64,000 nt of DNA from Undibacterium cyanobacteriorum (GCF_031326225.1 NZ_CP133720.1:620001-684000); one strand, 5' to 3'; counted from the first letter of the stretch, positions 43,788 to 54,331 are shown. Numbers and translations: made by a program. The notes: generated by a model not told the origin, from the letters alone.

Positions 43788-45893
43788 ATGGCCCGTAAGA
43801 CCCCCATTGAGCGCTACCGCAATATCGGTATTTCCGCTCACATTGATGCAGGTAAAACGACAACGACAGAACGCGTTTTGTTTTACACAGGCGTAAATCA
43901 CAAGATCGGTGAAGTTCATGATGGCGCTGCAACCATGGACTGGATGGAGCAAGAGCAAGAGCGCGGTATTACTATTACTTCCGCGGCGACGACTTGCCAC
44001 TGGAAAGGTATGGCAAATAACTTCCCAGAACACCGCATTAACATTATCGATACACCAGGCCACGTTGACTTCACGATCGAAGTTGAGCGTTCGATGCGTG
44101 TATTGGACGGCGCTTGCATGGTTTACTGTGCAGTCGGCGGCGTTCAGCCACAATCTGAAACAGTTTGGCGTCAAGCTAACAAGTACAAAGTCCCACGTTT
44201 GGCATTCGTCAACAAGATGGACCGTACTGGCGCGAACTTCTTCAAAGTGTACGATCAAATGCGTGCACGCTTAAAAGCGAACCCAATCGCGATCCAAATT
44301 CCAATCGGCGCAGAAGAGAACTTCTTGGGCGTAGTTGACTTGGTCAAAATGAAAGCGATTATCTGGGATGATGCATCTCAAGGTATGAAGTTTGACTACC
44401 GCGATATTCCTGCTGAGTTGGTTGATACAGCAAATGAATGGCGCGAAAAAATGGTGGAAGCTGCGGCTGAAGCTAGCGAAGAATTGATGAACAAGTACCT
44501 TGAAGAAGGTAGCTTGACAGAAGAAGAGATCAAGAAGGCCTTGCGTCAACGTACGATCGCTTCTGAAATCGTACCAATGATGTGCGGTACAGCGTTCAAG
44601 AACAAGGGCGTACAAGCGATGTTGGACGCGGTTATCGAATACTTGCCATCTCCAGTGGATATCCCACCAGTAGCTGGTACGGATGAAGATGATCAACCAA
44701 CAACACGTAAAGCAGCTGATGATGAGAAATTCTCTGCGTTGGCATTTAAGATCATGACTGACCCATTCGTTGGTCAATTGATCTTCTTCCGTGTTTATTC
44801 CGGTACGATCAATTCTGGCGATACAGTTTACAACCCGATCAAAGGCAAGAAAGAGCGTCTCGGTCGTATTTTGCAGATGCATGCTAACCAACGCGAAGAA
44901 ATCAAAGAAGTTCGCGCAGGTGACATCGCTGCTGCAGTTGGTTTGAAAGATGCGACAACTGGTGAAACATTGTGTGATCCAGCATCCATCATCACTTTGG
45001 AAAAAATGGTGTTCCCAGAGCCAGTTATTCAACAGGCTGTTGAACCAAAAACTAAAGCTGACCAAGAAAAAATGGGCTTGGCATTGAACCGCTTGGCACA
45101 AGAAGATCCATCTTTCCGCGTAAAAACTGACGAAGAATCTGGTCAGACAATTATCGGCGGTATGGGTGAGTTGCACTTAGAAATTATCGTTGATCGTATG
45201 AAGCGCGAATTCGGCGTGGAAGCAACTGTTGGTAAGCCACAAGTTGCATACCGCGAAACAATTCGTAAGACATGCGAAGAGATCGAAGGTAAGTTCGTTA
45301 AGCAATCTGGTGGTCGCGGTCAGTACGGTCACGTTGTCTTGAAAATCGAACCGCAAGAACCAGGTAAAGGTTTCGAATTCGTTGACGCGATCAAAGGCGG
45401 TACAGTTCCACGCGAATACATCCCAGCGGTTGAGAAGGGTGTTTTGGAAACATTGCCAAGCGGCGTATTGGCTGGTTATCCAGTGGTTGACGTTAAAGTT
45501 ACCTTGTTCTTCGGTTCTTACCATGACGTTGACTCCAACGAAAACGCCTTCCGTATGGCTGCTTCTATGGCATTCAAAGATGGTTGCCGTAAAGCGTCCC
45601 CAGTCATTCTGGAGCCAATGATGGCAGTTGAAGTTGAAACACCAGAAGATTACGCTGGTACTGTGATGGGTGACTTGTCTTCCCGTCGTGGTATGGTTCA
45701 AGGTATGGATGAGATTCCAGGTGGCGGCGGTAAGATCATTAAGGCAGAAGTTCCATTGTCTGAAATGTTCGGTTACTCAACTTCTTTGCGTTCTGCGACA
45801 CAAGGTCGTGCAACGTACACAATGGAATTCAAGCACTACTCTGAAGCGCCGAAGAATGTTATCGACGCAATCGTATCTGCTAAAGCTAAGTAA
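43788..45893 (+). CDS. fusA: Elongation factor G
   Basis: EF-G is the GTPase that moves tRNAs and mRNA after peptide bond formation and helps split ribosomes. It has 701 residues. GTP-binding motifs are [13 protein letters not shown] (G1, about residue 17), [11 protein letters not shown] (G2), DTPGHVDF (G3) and NKMDRTGA (G4). Domains III to V are complete, ending in [15 protein letters not shown]. The start is preceded by a purine-rich AAGATTTAGGA region. Confidence 0.98.
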   Translation: MARKTPIERYRNIGISAHIDAGKTTTTERVLFYTGVNHKIGEVHDGAATMDWMEQEQERGITITSAATTCHWKGMANNFPEHRINIIDTPGHVDFTIEVERSMRVLDGACMVYCAVGGVQPQSETVWRQANKYKVPRLAFVNKMDRTGANFFKVYDQMRARLKANPIAIQIPIGAEENFLGVVDLVKMKAIIWDDASQGMKFDYRDIPAELVDTANEWREKMVEAAAEASEELMNKYLEEGSLTEEEIKKALRQRTIASEIVPMMCGTAFKNKGVQAMLDAVIEYLPSPVDIPPVAGTDEDDQPTTRKAADDEKFSALAFKIMTDPFVGQLIFFRVYSGTINSGDTVYNPIKGKKERLGRILQMHANQREEIKEVRAGDIAAAVGLKDATTGETLCDPASIITLEKMVFPEPVIQQAVEPKTKADQEKMGLALNRLAQEDPSFRVKTDEESGQTIIGGMGELHLEIIVDRMKREFGVEATVGKPQVAYRETIRKTCEEIEGKFVKQSGGRGQYGHVVLKIEPQEPGKGFEFVDAIKGGTVPREYIPAVEKGVLETLPSGVLAGYPVVDVKVTLFFGSYHDVDSNENAFRMAASMAFKDGCRKASPVILEPMMAVEVETPEDYAGTVMGDLSSRRGMVQGMDEIPGGGGKIIKAEVPLSEMFGYSTSLRSATQGRATYTMEFKHYSEAPKNVIDAIVSAKAK

Positions 45894-45908
45894 TTTAAAT
45901 CGGAAATG

Positions 45909-45939
45909 CAGTCTTCATTGCTTGCCGTGATGAAGACTG
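45909..45939 (+). other. Intercistronic hairpin between fusA and tuf
   Basis: A perfect 10-base inverted repeat, CAGTCTTCAT and ATGAAGACTG, with an 11-base loop lies in the 84-base space before tuf. No T-run follows, so it is more likely an RNA processing or stability element than a terminator. Confidence 0.6.
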
Positions 45940-45977
45940 ATTATTAATCTAATCGTTCTTTTTGAAGGAAGAATAAA

Positions 45978-47168
45978 ATGGCAAAAGGTAAGTTTGAACG
46001 CACCAAGCCGCACGTTAACGTCGGTACAATCGGTCACGTTGATCACGGTAAAACTACATTGACAGCAGCGATCGCGACAGTATTGTCTGCGAAATTCGGT
46101 GGTGAAGCGAAGAAATACGACGAAATCGACGCAGCTCCAGAAGAAAAAGCACGTGGTATTACAATTAACACAGCGCACGTTGAGTACGAAACAGCAACAC
46201 GTCACTACGCTCACGTTGACTGCCCAGGCCATGCTGACTATGTTAAAAACATGATTACTGGTGCAGCGCAGATGGACGGCGCGATCTTGGTTTGCTCCGC
46301 AGCTGACGGCCCAATGCCACAAACACGTGAGCACATCTTGTTGGCTCGCCAAGTTGGTGTTCCATACATCATCGTGTTCTTGAACAAGTGCGACATGGTT
46401 GACGACGCTGAGTTGTTGGAATTGGTTGAAATGGAAGTTCGTGAATTGTTGTCCAAATACGAATTCCCAGGCGACGATTTGCCAATCATCCAAGGTTCTG
46501 CAAAATTGGCATTGGAAGGCGACAAAGGTAATTTGGGTGAAGAAGCGATCATGCGTTTGGCAGATGCTTTGGATAACTACATCCCAACACCAGAGCGCGC
46601 AGTTGACGGTACATTCTTGTTGCCAGTAGAAGACGTGTTCTCTATTTCTGGTCGCGGTACAGTTGTTACTGGTCGTGTTGAGCGCGGTATCATCAAGGTC
46701 GGCGAAGAGATCGAAATCGTTGGTATTAAAGACACAGTAAAAACAACATGTACTGGTGTTGAAATGTTCCGTAAATTGCTCGACCAAGGTCAAGCTGGTG
46801 ACAACGTTGGTGTGTTGTTGCGCGGTACAAAACGTGAAGATATCCAACGTGGTCAAGTTTTGGCGAAACCAGGTTCGATCAAGCCACACAGCCACTTCAC
46901 AGGCGAGATCTACGTATTGTCCAAGGATGAAGGTGGTCGTCACACACCATTCTTCAACAACTACCGTCCACAGTTCTACTTCCGTACAACGGACGTAACT
47001 GGTTCGATCGAGTTGCCGAAGGATAAAGAAATGGTGATGCCAGGTGATAACGTTTCTATCACTGTTAAGTTGATCAACCCGATCGCGATGGAAGAAGGTT
47101 TGCGTTTCGCGATTCGTGAAGGTGGTCGTACTGTTGGTGCGGGCGTTGTTGCTAAGATCATCGAGTAA
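45978..47168 (+). CDS. tuf: Elongation factor Tu
   Basis: EF-Tu delivers aminoacyl-tRNA to the ribosome as a GTP complex. It has 396 residues with motifs [12 protein letters not shown] (about residue 18), [20 protein letters not shown] and NKCDMVDD, and complete domains 2 and 3 ending [10 protein letters not shown]. It ends the str group and is followed by a strong terminator. Many proteobacteria carry a second tuf copy elsewhere; only one is in this window. Confidence 0.98.
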   Translation: MAKGKFERTKPHVNVGTIGHVDHGKTTLTAAIATVLSAKFGGEAKKYDEIDAAPEEKARGITINTAHVEYETATRHYAHVDCPGHADYVKNMITGAAQMDGAILVCSAADGPMPQTREHILLARQVGVPYIIVFLNKCDMVDDAELLELVEMEVRELLSKYEFPGDDLPIIQGSAKLALEGDKGNLGEEAIMRLADALDNYIPTPERAVDGTFLLPVEDVFSISGRGTVVTGRVERGIIKVGEEIEIVGIKDTVKTTCTGVEMFRKLLDQGQAGDNVGVLLRGTKREDIQRGQVLAKPGSIKPHSHFTGEIYVLSKDEGGRHTPFFNNYRPQFYFRTTDVTGSIELPKDKEMVMPGDNVSITVKLINPIAMEEGLRFAIREGGRTVGAGVVAKIIE

Positions 47169-47253
47169 TTCGAGATTTATTGAATTGCAATAATCTGCAC
47201 AAAGCAGGAATTTTTAGTCTAAAACGAGAAATTCCTGAAAATTGGTGTACACT

Positions 47254-47296
47254 AGTCGGCTATTTCGCAAAAAATGTGAAATAGCCGACTTTGTTT
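47254..47296 (+). terminator. Terminator after tuf
   Basis: A perfect 13-base stem, AGTCGGCTATTTC and GAAATAGCCGACT, with an 11-base loop is followed by TTGTTT. A smaller hairpin (AGGAATTT and AAATTCCT, 47206-47236) lies just before it. The two should end most str-operon transcripts before rpsJ. Confidence 0.82.
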
Positions 47297-47380
47297 AGTA
47301 TTCGTTCTTTGTTAAATATGCCACACATGACTTCGGTTAAGTTCGATTCGTGATCGTGGTTCGCTCTTTGGGAAGATATT

Positions 47381-47698
47381 ATGTCTACAGCAAACCAAAA
47401 AATCCGTATTCGCTTGAAAGCTTTCGACTACAAATTGATCGATCAATCTGCACTCGAAATCGTTGAAACAGCGAAGCGCACAGGCGCTGTTGTTAAAGGC
47501 CCAGTTCCTTTGCCAACACGTATCCAACGTTATGACGTTTTGCGTTCCCCGCACGTCAACAAAACATCCCGTGATCAATTCGAAATCCGTACGCATCAGC
47601 GTTTGATGGATATCGTTGATCCAACAGATAAGACAGTTGACGCATTGATGAAACTCGACTTGCCAGCTGGTGTCGACGTAGAAATCAAATTGCAATAA
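47381..47698 (+). CDS. rpsJ: 30S ribosomal protein S10
   Basis: S10 belongs to the 30S head and, as NusE, couples ribosomes to transcription antitermination. It has 105 residues with the usual [20 protein letters not shown] start and the [17 protein letters not shown] loop. It is isolated from both neighbours: a terminator lies before it and a 355-base structured gap separates it from rplC, whereas the two are normally adjacent in the S10 operon. Confidence 0.98.
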   Translation: MSTANQKIRIRLKAFDYKLIDQSALEIVETAKRTGAVVKGPVPLPTRIQRYDVLRSPHVNKTSRDQFEIRTHQRLMDIVDPTDKTVDALMKLDLPAGVDVEIKLQ

Positions 47699-47717
47699 TT
47701 AATAAAGCGATAAATCT

Positions 47718-47803
47718 CATTGCAGGGCGCAGCACGTTGTTGCTTGTCCTCGCAATACTCAAGTATTGCTACGGGAAGCGCCTAGTTCTGCATCCCTGAA
47801 ATG
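47718..47803 (+). repeat. Compound stem-loop, REP-like or regulatory RNA
   Basis: An inner perfect stem GCAATACT/AGTATTGC (47752-47759 and 47762-47769, 2-base loop) is extended by GCTT/AAGC (47742-47745 and 47776-47779). It is enclosed by weaker outer pairs (CATT/AATG, CAGGG/CCCTG and CAG/CTG). GGCGC and GCGCC give an alternative pairing. Such nested palindromes between genes are typical of REP-type repeats; a leader-type regulator is the alternative. Confidence 0.5.
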
Positions 47804-47931
47804 AAATTTCTCGCATTATTAGAAAAATACGCCGGACTTAATGGTGTGATTAATTGGGAAACTTTACTAAATTAAATTGCACTAGAAAGATCGACATACC
47901 ATATTTTTTTCGATTTTCAAATATTTTTATC

Positions 47932-47960
47932 TTGTGATTGAAAAAAAATCGGGTTACAAT
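47932..47960 (+). promoter_or_regulatory. Candidate promoter of the rplC operon
   Basis: TTGTGA (47932-47937) and TACAAT (47955-47960) are spaced by 17 bases in a strongly A/T-rich context (an up-element-like run of A and T lies ahead). It would start transcription near 47967, about 87 bases before rplC. Confidence 0.6.
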
Positions 47961-48020
47961 CGAGAGCTTAGATATAAATAGGCTTTTGTCTGTTTATTTT
48001 TTAAGTTTTTTTAAATCAGC

Positions 48021-48040
48021 CTCACCCAATCGTAGGTGAG
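48021..48040 (+). promoter_or_regulatory. Hairpin near the rplC ribosome binding site
   Basis: CTCACC (48021-48026) can pair with GGTGAG (48035-48040) across an 8-base loop, ending 13 bases before the rplC ATG. It could modulate translation initiation of the operon. In E. coli this operon is controlled by L4 acting on its leader; a comparable use here is speculative. Confidence 0.4.
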
Positions 48041-48053
48041 AATGGAGAAAACA

Positions 48054-48710
48054 ATGAGCTTGGGCCTAGTTGGTCGCAAGGTTGGCATGATGCGCATCTT
48101 TACTGATGACGGGGATTCGATTCCAGTTACAGTATTGGATGTGTCCAACAACCGCGTGACACAAATCAAAACTCCTGAAACAGATGGTTATTCTGCTGTT
48201 CAGGTAACATTCGGCCAGCGCCGTGCATCCCGCGTAACTAAAGCGGCTGCCGGTCACCTCGCAAAAGCAGGTGTAGAAGCTGGTACTGTCTTAAAAGAAT
48301 TCCGCGTTGACGCTGCTAAAGCTGCTGAACTCAAAGCAGGCGATGTTGTGCCTGTTGGTTTGTTCGAAGCTGGCCAGAAAGTGGACGTGCAAGGTGTGAC
48401 AATTGGTAAAGGCTATGCCGGTACTATTAAGCGTCACAACTTTGCTTCCGGTCGTCAAACACACGGTAACTCCCGTTCCCACAATGTGCCTGGTTCTATC
48501 GGTATGGCGCAGGATCCTGGTCGCGTTTTCCCAGGTAAGCGCATGACAGGTCACATGGGTGATGTGAATCGTACTGTGCAGAATCTTGTTATTGCACGTG
48601 TAGATGCAGACCGCCAATTGTTGTTGGTGAAAGGCGCTGTTCCAGGTGCGAAAAACGGTCAGGTGATCGTATCACCAGCTGTTAAAGTTAAAGCAAAGAA
48701 GGGGGCTTAA
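48054..48710 (+). CDS. rplC: 50S ribosomal protein L3
   Basis: L3 is an early assembly protein near the peptidyl transferase centre. It has 218 residues from [20 protein letters not shown] lies 7 bases ahead. An ATG 12 bases upstream (48042) is in frame but off the family start. The loop segment [25 protein letters not shown] is present. It opens the S10-type transcription unit here. Confidence 0.97.
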   Translation: MSLGLVGRKVGMMRIFTDDGDSIPVTVLDVSNNRVTQIKTPETDGYSAVQVTFGQRRASRVTKAAAGHLAKAGVEAGTVLKEFRVDAAKAAELKAGDVVPVGLFEAGQKVDVQGVTIGKGYAGTIKRHNFASGRQTHGNSRSHNVPGSIGMAQDPGRVFPGKRMTGHMGDVNRTVQNLVIARVDADRQLLLVKGAVPGAKNGQVIVSPAVKVKAKKGA

Positions 48711-48713
48711 TCT

Positions 48714-49337
48714 ATGGAACTGAAGCTCCTAAACGCTGAAGGTCAAGCTGCTTCTAACGTCGCTGCACCAGATACTATTTTTGGTCGCGATTATAACGAA
48801 GCGTTGATTCATCAAGTTGTTGTTGCGTACCAAGCAAATGCACGCGGTGGTAACCGTAAGCAATTGGGTCGTGACGAAGTTAAGCACACAACTAAAAAAC
48901 CATGGCGTCAAAAAGGTACGGGCCGCGCTCGTGCTGGTATGTCGTCTTCTCCATTGTGGCGTGGTGGTGGTCGTGCATTCCCTAACTCTCCTGATGAGAA
49001 CTTCTCCCACAAAGTCAACAAGAAGATGTATCGCGCAGGTATCTGCTCGATCTTGTCTCAATTGGCTCGTGAAGGTCGTTTGAATGTGGTTGACAGCTTG
49101 GCTGTTGATGCACCTAAGACCAAACTGTTGTCTGATAAATTGAAGGCAATGGGTGTATTGGATTCCGTGTTGTTGATCAACGAAGATTTCAATGAAAACT
49201 TGATGTTGGCTGCGCGTAACTTGCCTAACGTATTGGTAGTTGAGCCACGCTATGCAGATCCAGTTTCTTTGGTGTTCTTCAAGAAAGTCTTGATCACTAA
49301 AGCAGCATTGGCAAAGATTGAGGAGATGCTGGCATGA
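48714..49337 (+). CDS. rplD: 50S ribosomal protein L4
   Basis: L4 lines the exit tunnel with its extended loop ([25 protein letters not shown]). It has 207 residues. In E. coli it also represses the S10 operon by attenuating transcription and translation of its leader. It starts three bases after rplC. Confidence 0.97.
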   Translation: MELKLLNAEGQAASNVAAPDTIFGRDYNEALIHQVVVAYQANARGGNRKQLGRDEVKHTTKKPWRQKGTGRARAGMSSSPLWRGGGRAFPNSPDENFSHKVNKKMYRAGICSILSQLAREGRLNVVDSLAVDAPKTKLLSDKLKAMGVLDSVLLINEDFNENLMLAARNLPNVLVVEPRYADPVSLVFFKKVLITKAALAKIEEMLA

Positions 49338-49648
49338 GTGCAACAATCAAGCATAACGAAGAACGCCTGATGAAGGTGTTGCTGGCTCCGGTAATCTCTG
49401 AAAAAGCAACCATGGTTGCAGAGAAAAACGAGCAGGTTGTATTCCTGGTGACACCAGATGCAACGAAGCCAGAAATCAAGGCTGCAGTTGAGTTGCTGTT
49501 CAAGGTTCAAGTTGAATCTGTACAAGTGGCTAACCGCTTGGGTAAACAAAAACGTACTGGTCGATTTAATGGCCGCCGCAATCATACAAAACGTGCGTTT
49601 GTATGCTTGAAGCCAGGTCAGGAAATCAACTTTACCGAGGGGGCATAA
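49334..49648 (+). CDS. rplW: 50S ribosomal protein L23
   Basis: L23 sits at the tunnel exit and is the docking site of trigger factor and SRP. It has 104 residues, with conserved [20 protein letters not shown] and [13 protein letters not shown]. Its start overlaps the rplD stop by four bases (ATGA), indicating translational coupling. Confidence 0.97.
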   Translation: MSATIKHNEERLMKVLLAPVISEKATMVAEKNEQVVFLVTPDATKPEIKAAVELLFKVQVESVQVANRLGKQKRTGRFNGRRNHTKRAFVCLKPGQEINFTEGA

Positions 49649-49650
49649 GC

Positions 49651-50478
49651 ATGGCACTCGTTAAGATGAAGCCAACCTCACCAGGCCGTCGCGGCATGGT
49701 TAAAGTGGTAACAGAAGGCTTGTATAAAGGCCGTCCGTTTGCTGCTCTGTTGGAAACGAAAAAGAAAACTGCTGGCCGTAACAATAACGGTCACATCACA
49801 ACACGTCATATTGGTGGCGGTCATAAACAACACTACCGTGTTGTTGACTTCAAACGTAATAAAGACGGTATCCCAGCAACTGTAGAACGTATCGAATACG
49901 ATCCTAACCGTACAGCGCACATCGCATTGTTGTGCTACGCCGACGGTGAGCGCGCGTACATCATTGCTTCTAAAGGTATGGCTGCTGGCGACAAAGTGAT
50001 GAATGGTTCTCAAGCTCCTATCAAATCTGGTAACTGCTTGCCAATCCGCAACATCCCAGTTGGTACAACTATGCACTGCGTAGAAATGTTGCCAGGTAAG
50101 GGTGCTCAGATTGCACGTACAGCAGGTGCTGGCGTTGTTTTGATGGCGCGTGAAGGTACTTACGCTCAAGTTCGTTTGCGTTCTGGCGAAGTTCGTCGTA
50201 TCCACATCGAATGTCGTGCAACGATCGGTGAAGTGGGTAACGGTGAGCATAACCTCCGCAAAATTGGTAAAGCTGGTGCAATGCGTTGGCGCGGTGTGCG
50301 TCCGACAGTTCGCGGTGTTGTCATGAACCCGATCGACCATCCTCACGGTGGTGGTGAAGGTAAAACAGCAGCGGGCCGTCATCCAGTTTCTCCATGGGGT
50401 CAGCAAACTAAGGGTAAGAAGACTCGTCGCAACAAGCGTACGACTTCCATGATCGTTTCACGCCGTGGAAAGAAATAA
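49651..50478 (+). CDS. rplB: 50S ribosomal protein L2
   Basis: L2 is needed for subunit joining and peptidyl transfer. It has 275 residues from [15 protein letters not shown]; the frame upstream (49603) overlaps rplW and is not used. The near-universal motif with the key His is visible as [13 protein letters not shown]. The basic C-terminus ([20 protein letters not shown]) is typical. Confidence 0.98.
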   Translation: MALVKMKPTSPGRRGMVKVVTEGLYKGRPFAALLETKKKTAGRNNNGHITTRHIGGGHKQHYRVVDFKRNKDGIPATVERIEYDPNRTAHIALLCYADGERAYIIASKGMAAGDKVMNGSQAPIKSGNCLPIRNIPVGTTMHCVEMLPGKGAQIARTAGAGVVLMAREGTYAQVRLRSGEVRRIHIECRATIGEVGNGEHNLRKIGKAGAMRWRGVRPTVRGVVMNPIDHPHGGGEGKTAAGRHPVSPWGQQTKGKKTRRNKRTTSMIVSRRGKK

Positions 50479-50488
50479 GGGGTAACAC

Positions 50489-50764
50489 ATGACACGTTCA
50501 GCTAAAAAAGGGCCGTTTTGTGACGCCCATTTGGTAAAGAAAGTCGAAGCTGCGCAAGCATCTAAAGACAAAAAGCCAATTAAAACTTGGTCCCGTCGTT
50601 CGACAATCATGCCTGATTTCATTGGTCTGACTATCGCTGTACACAATGGTAAGCAACACGTACCAGTGTACGTTTCTGAAAACATGGTAGGTCACAAATT
50701 GGGCGAATTCGCATTGACTCGCACATTCAAGGGCCATATCGCGGATAAGAAAGCGAAGAGATAA
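50489..50764 (+). CDS. rpsS: 30S ribosomal protein S19
   Basis: S19 forms a complex with S13 in the head of the 30S near the A site. It has 91 residues, with the conserved [17 protein letters not shown] and [33 protein letters not shown] precedes the start. Confidence 0.97.
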   Translation: MTRSAKKGPFCDAHLVKKVEAAQASKDKKPIKTWSRRSTIMPDFIGLTIAVHNGKQHVPVYVSENMVGHKLGEFALTRTFKGHIADKKAKR

Positions 50765-50765
50765 T

Positions 50766-51095
50766 ATGGAAACCAAAGCAATTCTCCGTGGTGTACGTCT
50801 GTCTGAGCAAAAAGGTCGCTTGGTTGCAGATATGATTCGCGGTAAAAAAGTAGATCAAGCATTGAACATCTTGGCTTTCAGTCCAAAGAAAGGTGCAGCG
50901 ATCATCAAGAAAGTGTTGGAGTCTGCAATTGCAAACGCCGAGCACAACGATGGTGCTGATATCGACGAATTGAAAGTGAAGACTATCTATGTCGAAAAAG
51001 GTGCGATTTTGAAGCGTTTTACAGCACGCGCAAAAGGTCGTGGTGATCGTATCTCTAAACAATCCTGTCACATTTACGTGACTGTTGGTAACTAA
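50766..51095 (+). CDS. rplV: 50S ribosomal protein L22
   Basis: L22 extends a beta hairpin into the exit tunnel at the macrolide region. It has 109 residues, with [19 protein letters not shown] and the hairpin [18 protein letters not shown]. Only one base separates it from rpsS. Confidence 0.97.
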   Translation: METKAILRGVRLSEQKGRLVADMIRGKKVDQALNILAFSPKKGAAIIKKVLESAIANAEHNDGADIDELKVKTIYVEKGAILKRFTARAKGRGDRISKQSCHIYVTVGN

Positions 51096-51104
51096 GGAGT
51101 CACG

Positions 51105-51932
51105 ATGGGACAGAAGATACATCCAACCGGTTTCCGCTTAGCGGTCACTCGTAATTGGGCTTCCCGTTGGTACGCTGGCAATACAAATTTTGCCACTATG
51201 CTCGGTGAAGACTTGAAAGTACGTGAGTACTTGAAGAAGAAATTGAAAGCTGCGTCTGTTGGTCGCATTTTGATCGAACGCCCAGCGAAAAACGCTCGTA
51301 TTACTATTTTCAGCAGCCGTCCAGGTGTTGTAATCGGTAAAAAAGGCGAAGATATCGAAACATTGAAAGCCGACTTGGGCAAGATCATGGGCGTGCCTGT
51401 GCACGTAAATATCGAAGAAATTCGTAAGCCAGAAATCGACGCTCAACTGATCGCTGACTCGATCTCTCAGCAATTGGAAAAACGTATTATGTTCCGTCGC
51501 GCGATGAAACGTGCGATGCAAAACGCAATGCGTTTGGGTGCTAAGGGTATCAAGATCATGTCCAGTGGTCGTTTGAATGGTATCGAAATCGCTCGTAAAG
51601 AATGGTATCGCGAAGGCCGTGTGCCTCTGCATACATTGCGCGCTGATATCGATTACGGTACAAGTGAAGCGTCTACGACATACGGTATCATCGGTGTTAA
51701 GGTTTGGGTTTACAAAGGCGATCGTCTTGCAAATGGCGACGCTCCAGTAATCGAAACAGCACCGGAAGACGATAAGAAACGTCGTGGCCCACGCCGCGAA
51801 GATGGCAAGCCAAACAGCCGTCCTCGTGCAAAGCGCCCTGAAGGTCAAACTCCAACTGGTGCAGCACCAGCAGCTAAACGTGTTCGCACGAAAGCAGCAG
51901 ATGCAGCATCGGCTGAGAAAGCAGGAGAATAA
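51105..51932 (+). CDS. rpsC: 30S ribosomal protein S3
   Basis: S3 forms part of the mRNA entry tunnel and helicase. It has 275 residues. The KH domain is visible around [18 protein letters not shown]. The last 50 residues are a Lys/Arg/Ala-rich, low-complexity extension ([18 protein letters not shown] and onward) that the 233-residue E. coli protein lacks; extensions like this are usual in Burkholderiales. Confidence 0.97.
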   Translation: MGQKIHPTGFRLAVTRNWASRWYAGNTNFATMLGEDLKVREYLKKKLKAASVGRILIERPAKNARITIFSSRPGVVIGKKGEDIETLKADLGKIMGVPVHVNIEEIRKPEIDAQLIADSISQQLEKRIMFRRAMKRAMQNAMRLGAKGIKIMSSGRLNGIEIARKEWYREGRVPLHTLRADIDYGTSEASTTYGIIGVKVWVYKGDRLANGDAPVIETAPEDDKKRRGPRREDGKPNSRPRAKRPEGQTPTGAAPAAKRVRTKAADAASAEKAGE

Positions 51933-51934
51933 TC

Positions 51935-52354
51935 ATGCTGCAACCAGCACGCAGAAAATATCGTAAGGAACAAAAAGGCCGCAACAAGGGTATCTCCCAT
52001 GAACGCGGTACAGCAGTCTCTTTCGGTGAATTTGGTTTGAAAGCGGTTGGCCGTGGTCGCATTACTGCGCGCCAAATCGAAGCTGCACGTCGTGCTATGA
52101 CTCGTCATATCAAACGTGGTGGCCGTATCTGGATCCGTATTTTCCCAGATAAACCAATTTCCCAAAAACCTGCTGAAGTTCGTATGGGTAATGGTAAGGG
52201 TAATCCTGAGTACTATGTTGCCGAGATTCAACCAGGCAAGATGTTGTACGAAATGGATGGCGTAGATGAATCTTTGGCACGTGAAGCATTCCGCTTGGCT
52301 GCTGCCAAACTGCCGCTCTCGACGACTTTCGTAGTGCGTCAAGTCGGTCAATAA
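51935..52354 (+). CDS. rplP: 50S ribosomal protein L16
   Basis: L16 helps shape the tRNA A-site of the 50S. It has 139 residues, starting [19 protein letters not shown], with the conserved [20 protein letters not shown]. It starts two bases after the rpsC stop. Confidence 0.97.
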   Translation: MLQPARRKYRKEQKGRNKGISHERGTAVSFGEFGLKAVGRGRITARQIEAARRAMTRHIKRGGRIWIRIFPDKPISQKPAEVRMGNGKGNPEYYVAEIQPGKMLYEMDGVDESLAREAFRLAAAKLPLSTTFVVRQVGQ

Positions 52355-52366
52355 GAGGAGTTGTAA

Positions 52367-52558
52367 ATGAAAGTCTCTGAACTCCAAGGCAAAGATCAAG
52401 CAGCGTTGACTAAAGAATTGAACGAACTGTTGAAAGCTCAGTTTAGCTTGCGTATGCAAAGCGCTACACAACAACTGACTAACACAGCGCAGCTCAAAAA
52501 AGTACGCCGTGACATCGCCAGAGTTAAAACAGTCATGAATCAGAAGGATGCCAAATAA
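52367..52558 (+). CDS. rpmC: 50S ribosomal protein L29
   Basis: L29 is a two-helix protein beside L23 at the tunnel exit. It has 63 residues from [27 protein letters not shown] precedes the start. Its stop codon shares one base with the rpsQ start (TAATG). Confidence 0.96.
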   Translation: MKVSELQGKDQAALTKELNELLKAQFSLRMQSATQQLTNTAQLKKVRRDIARVKTVMNQKDAK

Positions 52559-52830
52559 TGAACGATCAAGTAAAAGTTGCACTGAAGCGCACATTGATTG
52601 GCAAAGTTGTTTCCGACAAGATGGACAAAACAGTGACAGTGTTGGTGGAACGTCACGTTAAACATCCTTTGTACGGTAAGATCATTGTTCGCACGGCTAA
52701 ATACCATGCGCACGATGAAGCGAACCAAGCAAAAGCCGGCGACACCGTTGAGATTCAAGAAGGTCGTCCAATCTCTAAAACGAAGGCTTGGACTTTGACT
52801 CGTGTAATTCAAGTTGCTCAAGTCGTATAA
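52558..52830 (+). CDS. rpsQ: 30S ribosomal protein S17
   Basis: S17 is a primary binder of the 16S 5' domain. It has 90 residues, with [20 protein letters not shown] and [11 protein letters not shown]. It is the last gene of the S10 group and is followed by a 257-base gap instead of running directly into rplN. Confidence 0.97.
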   Translation: MNDQVKVALKRTLIGKVVSDKMDKTVTVLVERHVKHPLYGKIIVRTAKYHAHDEANQAKAGDTVEIQEGRPISKTKAWTLTRVIQVAQVV

Positions 52831-52869
52831 AGTTGTTGCAGTAATCGTTTTTTGATGTAATAATGATGG

Positions 52870-52933
52870 GCTGTCATTTGCAAAGTATGCGAATGACAGC
52901 TCAAATGTCTCTCGCGTAAGCCTCTTGCGAGAG
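52870..52933 (+). other. Two consecutive hairpins after rpsQ
   Basis: The first pairs GCTGTCATT (52870-52878) with AATGACAGC (52892-52900). The second pairs CTCTCGC (52909-52915) with GCGAGAG (52927-52933). Neither has a T-run, so they may act as pause, processing or protein-binding sites between the S10 and spc groups. Confidence 0.6.
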
Positions 52934-52960
52934 TGGTTAAAAAATCGTCCACCTAATCGG

Positions 52961-52988
52961 TTGACTCGTACATTGTTGCTTGTGCAAT
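52961..52988 (+). promoter_or_regulatory. Candidate promoter of the spc group
   Basis: TTGACT (52961-52966) and TGCAAT (52983-52988) are spaced by 16 bases, about 100 bases before rplN. The -35 is good and the -10 only fair. Confidence 0.4.
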
Positions 52989-53087
52989 ACAGGCGTCCAA
53001 CAATTAGTGGGTTGGCTGGCGGGACCAAGACTGACTACAAATTTGCAATGTGCGGATTGTGTGGATTAAGTTGGGAAAGAGAACAAT

Positions 53088-53456
53088 ATGATTCAAACAG
53101 AAAGCCGGCTAGAAGTGGCTGACAATACTGGTGCGCGCGAAGTTTTGTGCATTAAAGTATTGGGCGGTTCTAAGCGTCGTTATGCAGGGATCGGTGACGT
53201 AATCAAGGTCACAGTGAAATCCGCTGCTCCACGCGGTCGCGTGAAAAAAGGTGAAATTTACAACGCAGTTGTAGTTCGCACTGCTAAAGGTGTTCGTCGT
53301 CAAGATGGCTCTTTGGTGAAGTTCGACGGCAATGCTGCGGTGTTGTTAAATGCAAAGCTCGAGCCAATCGGAACACGTATTTTCGGCCCAGTGACACGCG
53401 AATTGCGTACTGAGCGTTTTATGAAAATCGTTTCGCTTGCTCCTGAAGTGCTGTAA
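53088..53456 (+). CDS. rplN: 50S ribosomal protein L14
   Basis: L14 forms intersubunit bridges and contacts L19. It has 122 residues from [32 protein letters not shown] is upstream. It begins the spc-type group after a 257-base space. Confidence 0.97.
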   Translation: MIQTESRLEVADNTGAREVLCIKVLGGSKRRYAGIGDVIKVTVKSAAPRGRVKKGEIYNAVVVRTAKGVRRQDGSLVKFDGNAAVLLNAKLEPIGTRIFGPVTRELRTERFMKIVSLAPEVL

Positions 53457-53465
53457 GGGGTCGTG

Positions 53466-53780
53466 ATGAATAAGATTCGTAAAAACGACGAAGTCATCGT
53501 CTTGACGGGTAAAGACAAAGGTAAGCGCGGTCAAGTGCAGCAATGCATCGATGGCGATTACGTTGTTGTTGCAGGTGTTAATGTTGCTAAGAAAGCGACT
53601 AAGCCTAACCCAATGACTGGAGCAGTTGGTGGTATCGTTGATAAATTGATGCCGATTCATGTTTCCAATGTTGCGTTGTTCAACGCTGCATCTGGTAAAG
53701 CAGACCGTGTAGGTTTTAAAGTTGTGGATGGCAAAAAAGTCCGCGTCTATAAATCTACTGGCGAAGTTGTGAAGGCGTAA
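53466..53780 (+). CDS. rplX: 50S ribosomal protein L24
   Basis: L24 initiates 50S assembly and carries a KOW motif ([16 protein letters not shown]). It has 104 residues from [12 protein letters not shown]; the GTG three bases upstream is a less likely start. Confidence 0.97.
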   Translation: MNKIRKNDEVIVLTGKDKGKRGQVQQCIDGDYVVVAGVNVAKKATKPNPMTGAVGGIVDKLMPIHVSNVALFNAASGKADRVGFKVVDGKKVRVYKSTGEVVKA

Positions 53781-53784
53781 TGTC

Positions 53785-54324
53785 ATGGCCCGTCTACAAG
53801 CATTATACAAAGATAAAATCGTTGCAGATTTGACAGAGAAGTTCTCTTACAAATCTCCAATGGAAGTTCCTCGCATCTTGAAAATCACCCTCAATATGGG
53901 TTTGGCTGAAGCCGTTGCTGATAAAAAAGTAATCGAGCACGCAGTTGGTGATTTGACGAAGATTGCAGGTCAAAAGCCTGTTGTAACTAAAGCGCGTAAA
54001 GCGATCGCGGGTTTTAAAATCCGTGAAGGCTATCCAATCGGTTGCATGGTCACATTGCGTGGCGCTCACATGTACGAATTCTTGGATCGTCTCGTAACAG
54101 TAGCTTTGCCACGCGTTCGTGACTTCCGCGGTGTTTCTGGCCGTGCGTTCGATGGTCGTGGTAACTACAACATCGGTATTAAGGAACAAATCATTTTCCC
54201 TGAAATCGAGTACGACAAGATTGATGCGTTGCGTGGTATGAATATCAGTATCACTACAACAGCTAAGACCGACGAAGAAGCAAAAGCGCTTCTCGCCGCA
54301 TTTAAATTTCCGTTCAGAAACTGA
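53785..54324 (+). CDS. rplE: 50S ribosomal protein L5
   Basis: L5 binds 5S rRNA and the central protuberance. It has 179 residues, with [18 protein letters not shown] and [18 protein letters not shown]. It follows rplX by four bases. Confidence 0.97.
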   Translation: MARLQALYKDKIVADLTEKFSYKSPMEVPRILKITLNMGLAEAVADKKVIEHAVGDLTKIAGQKPVVTKARKAIAGFKIREGYPIGCMVTLRGAHMYEFLDRLVTVALPRVRDFRGVSGRAFDGRGNYNIGIKEQIIFPEIEYDKIDALRGMNISITTTAKTDEEAKALLAAFKFPFRN

Positions 54325-54331
54325 GGTCGCC

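Larger units (their letters stand above)
47699..48053. other. Structured gap between rpsJ and rplC
   Basis: This 355-base space holds no gene. It contains a compound RNA-type fold (47718-47803), an A/T-rich stretch with a sigma-70-like promoter (47932-47960), and a short hairpin just before rplC (48021-48040). These are listed separately. Confidence 0.6.

Noticed and set aside
43782..47000. Long minus-strand frames opposite fusA and tuf (up to 342 codons)
   Set aside because: They are antisense shadows of highly biased genes; their translations are rich in Cys, Trp and His and match no family.
47716..47806. Possible tRNA or tmRNA in the rpsJ-rplC gap
   Set aside because: The pairing is a nested hairpin, not a cloverleaf; there is no T-loop sequence or CCA end.
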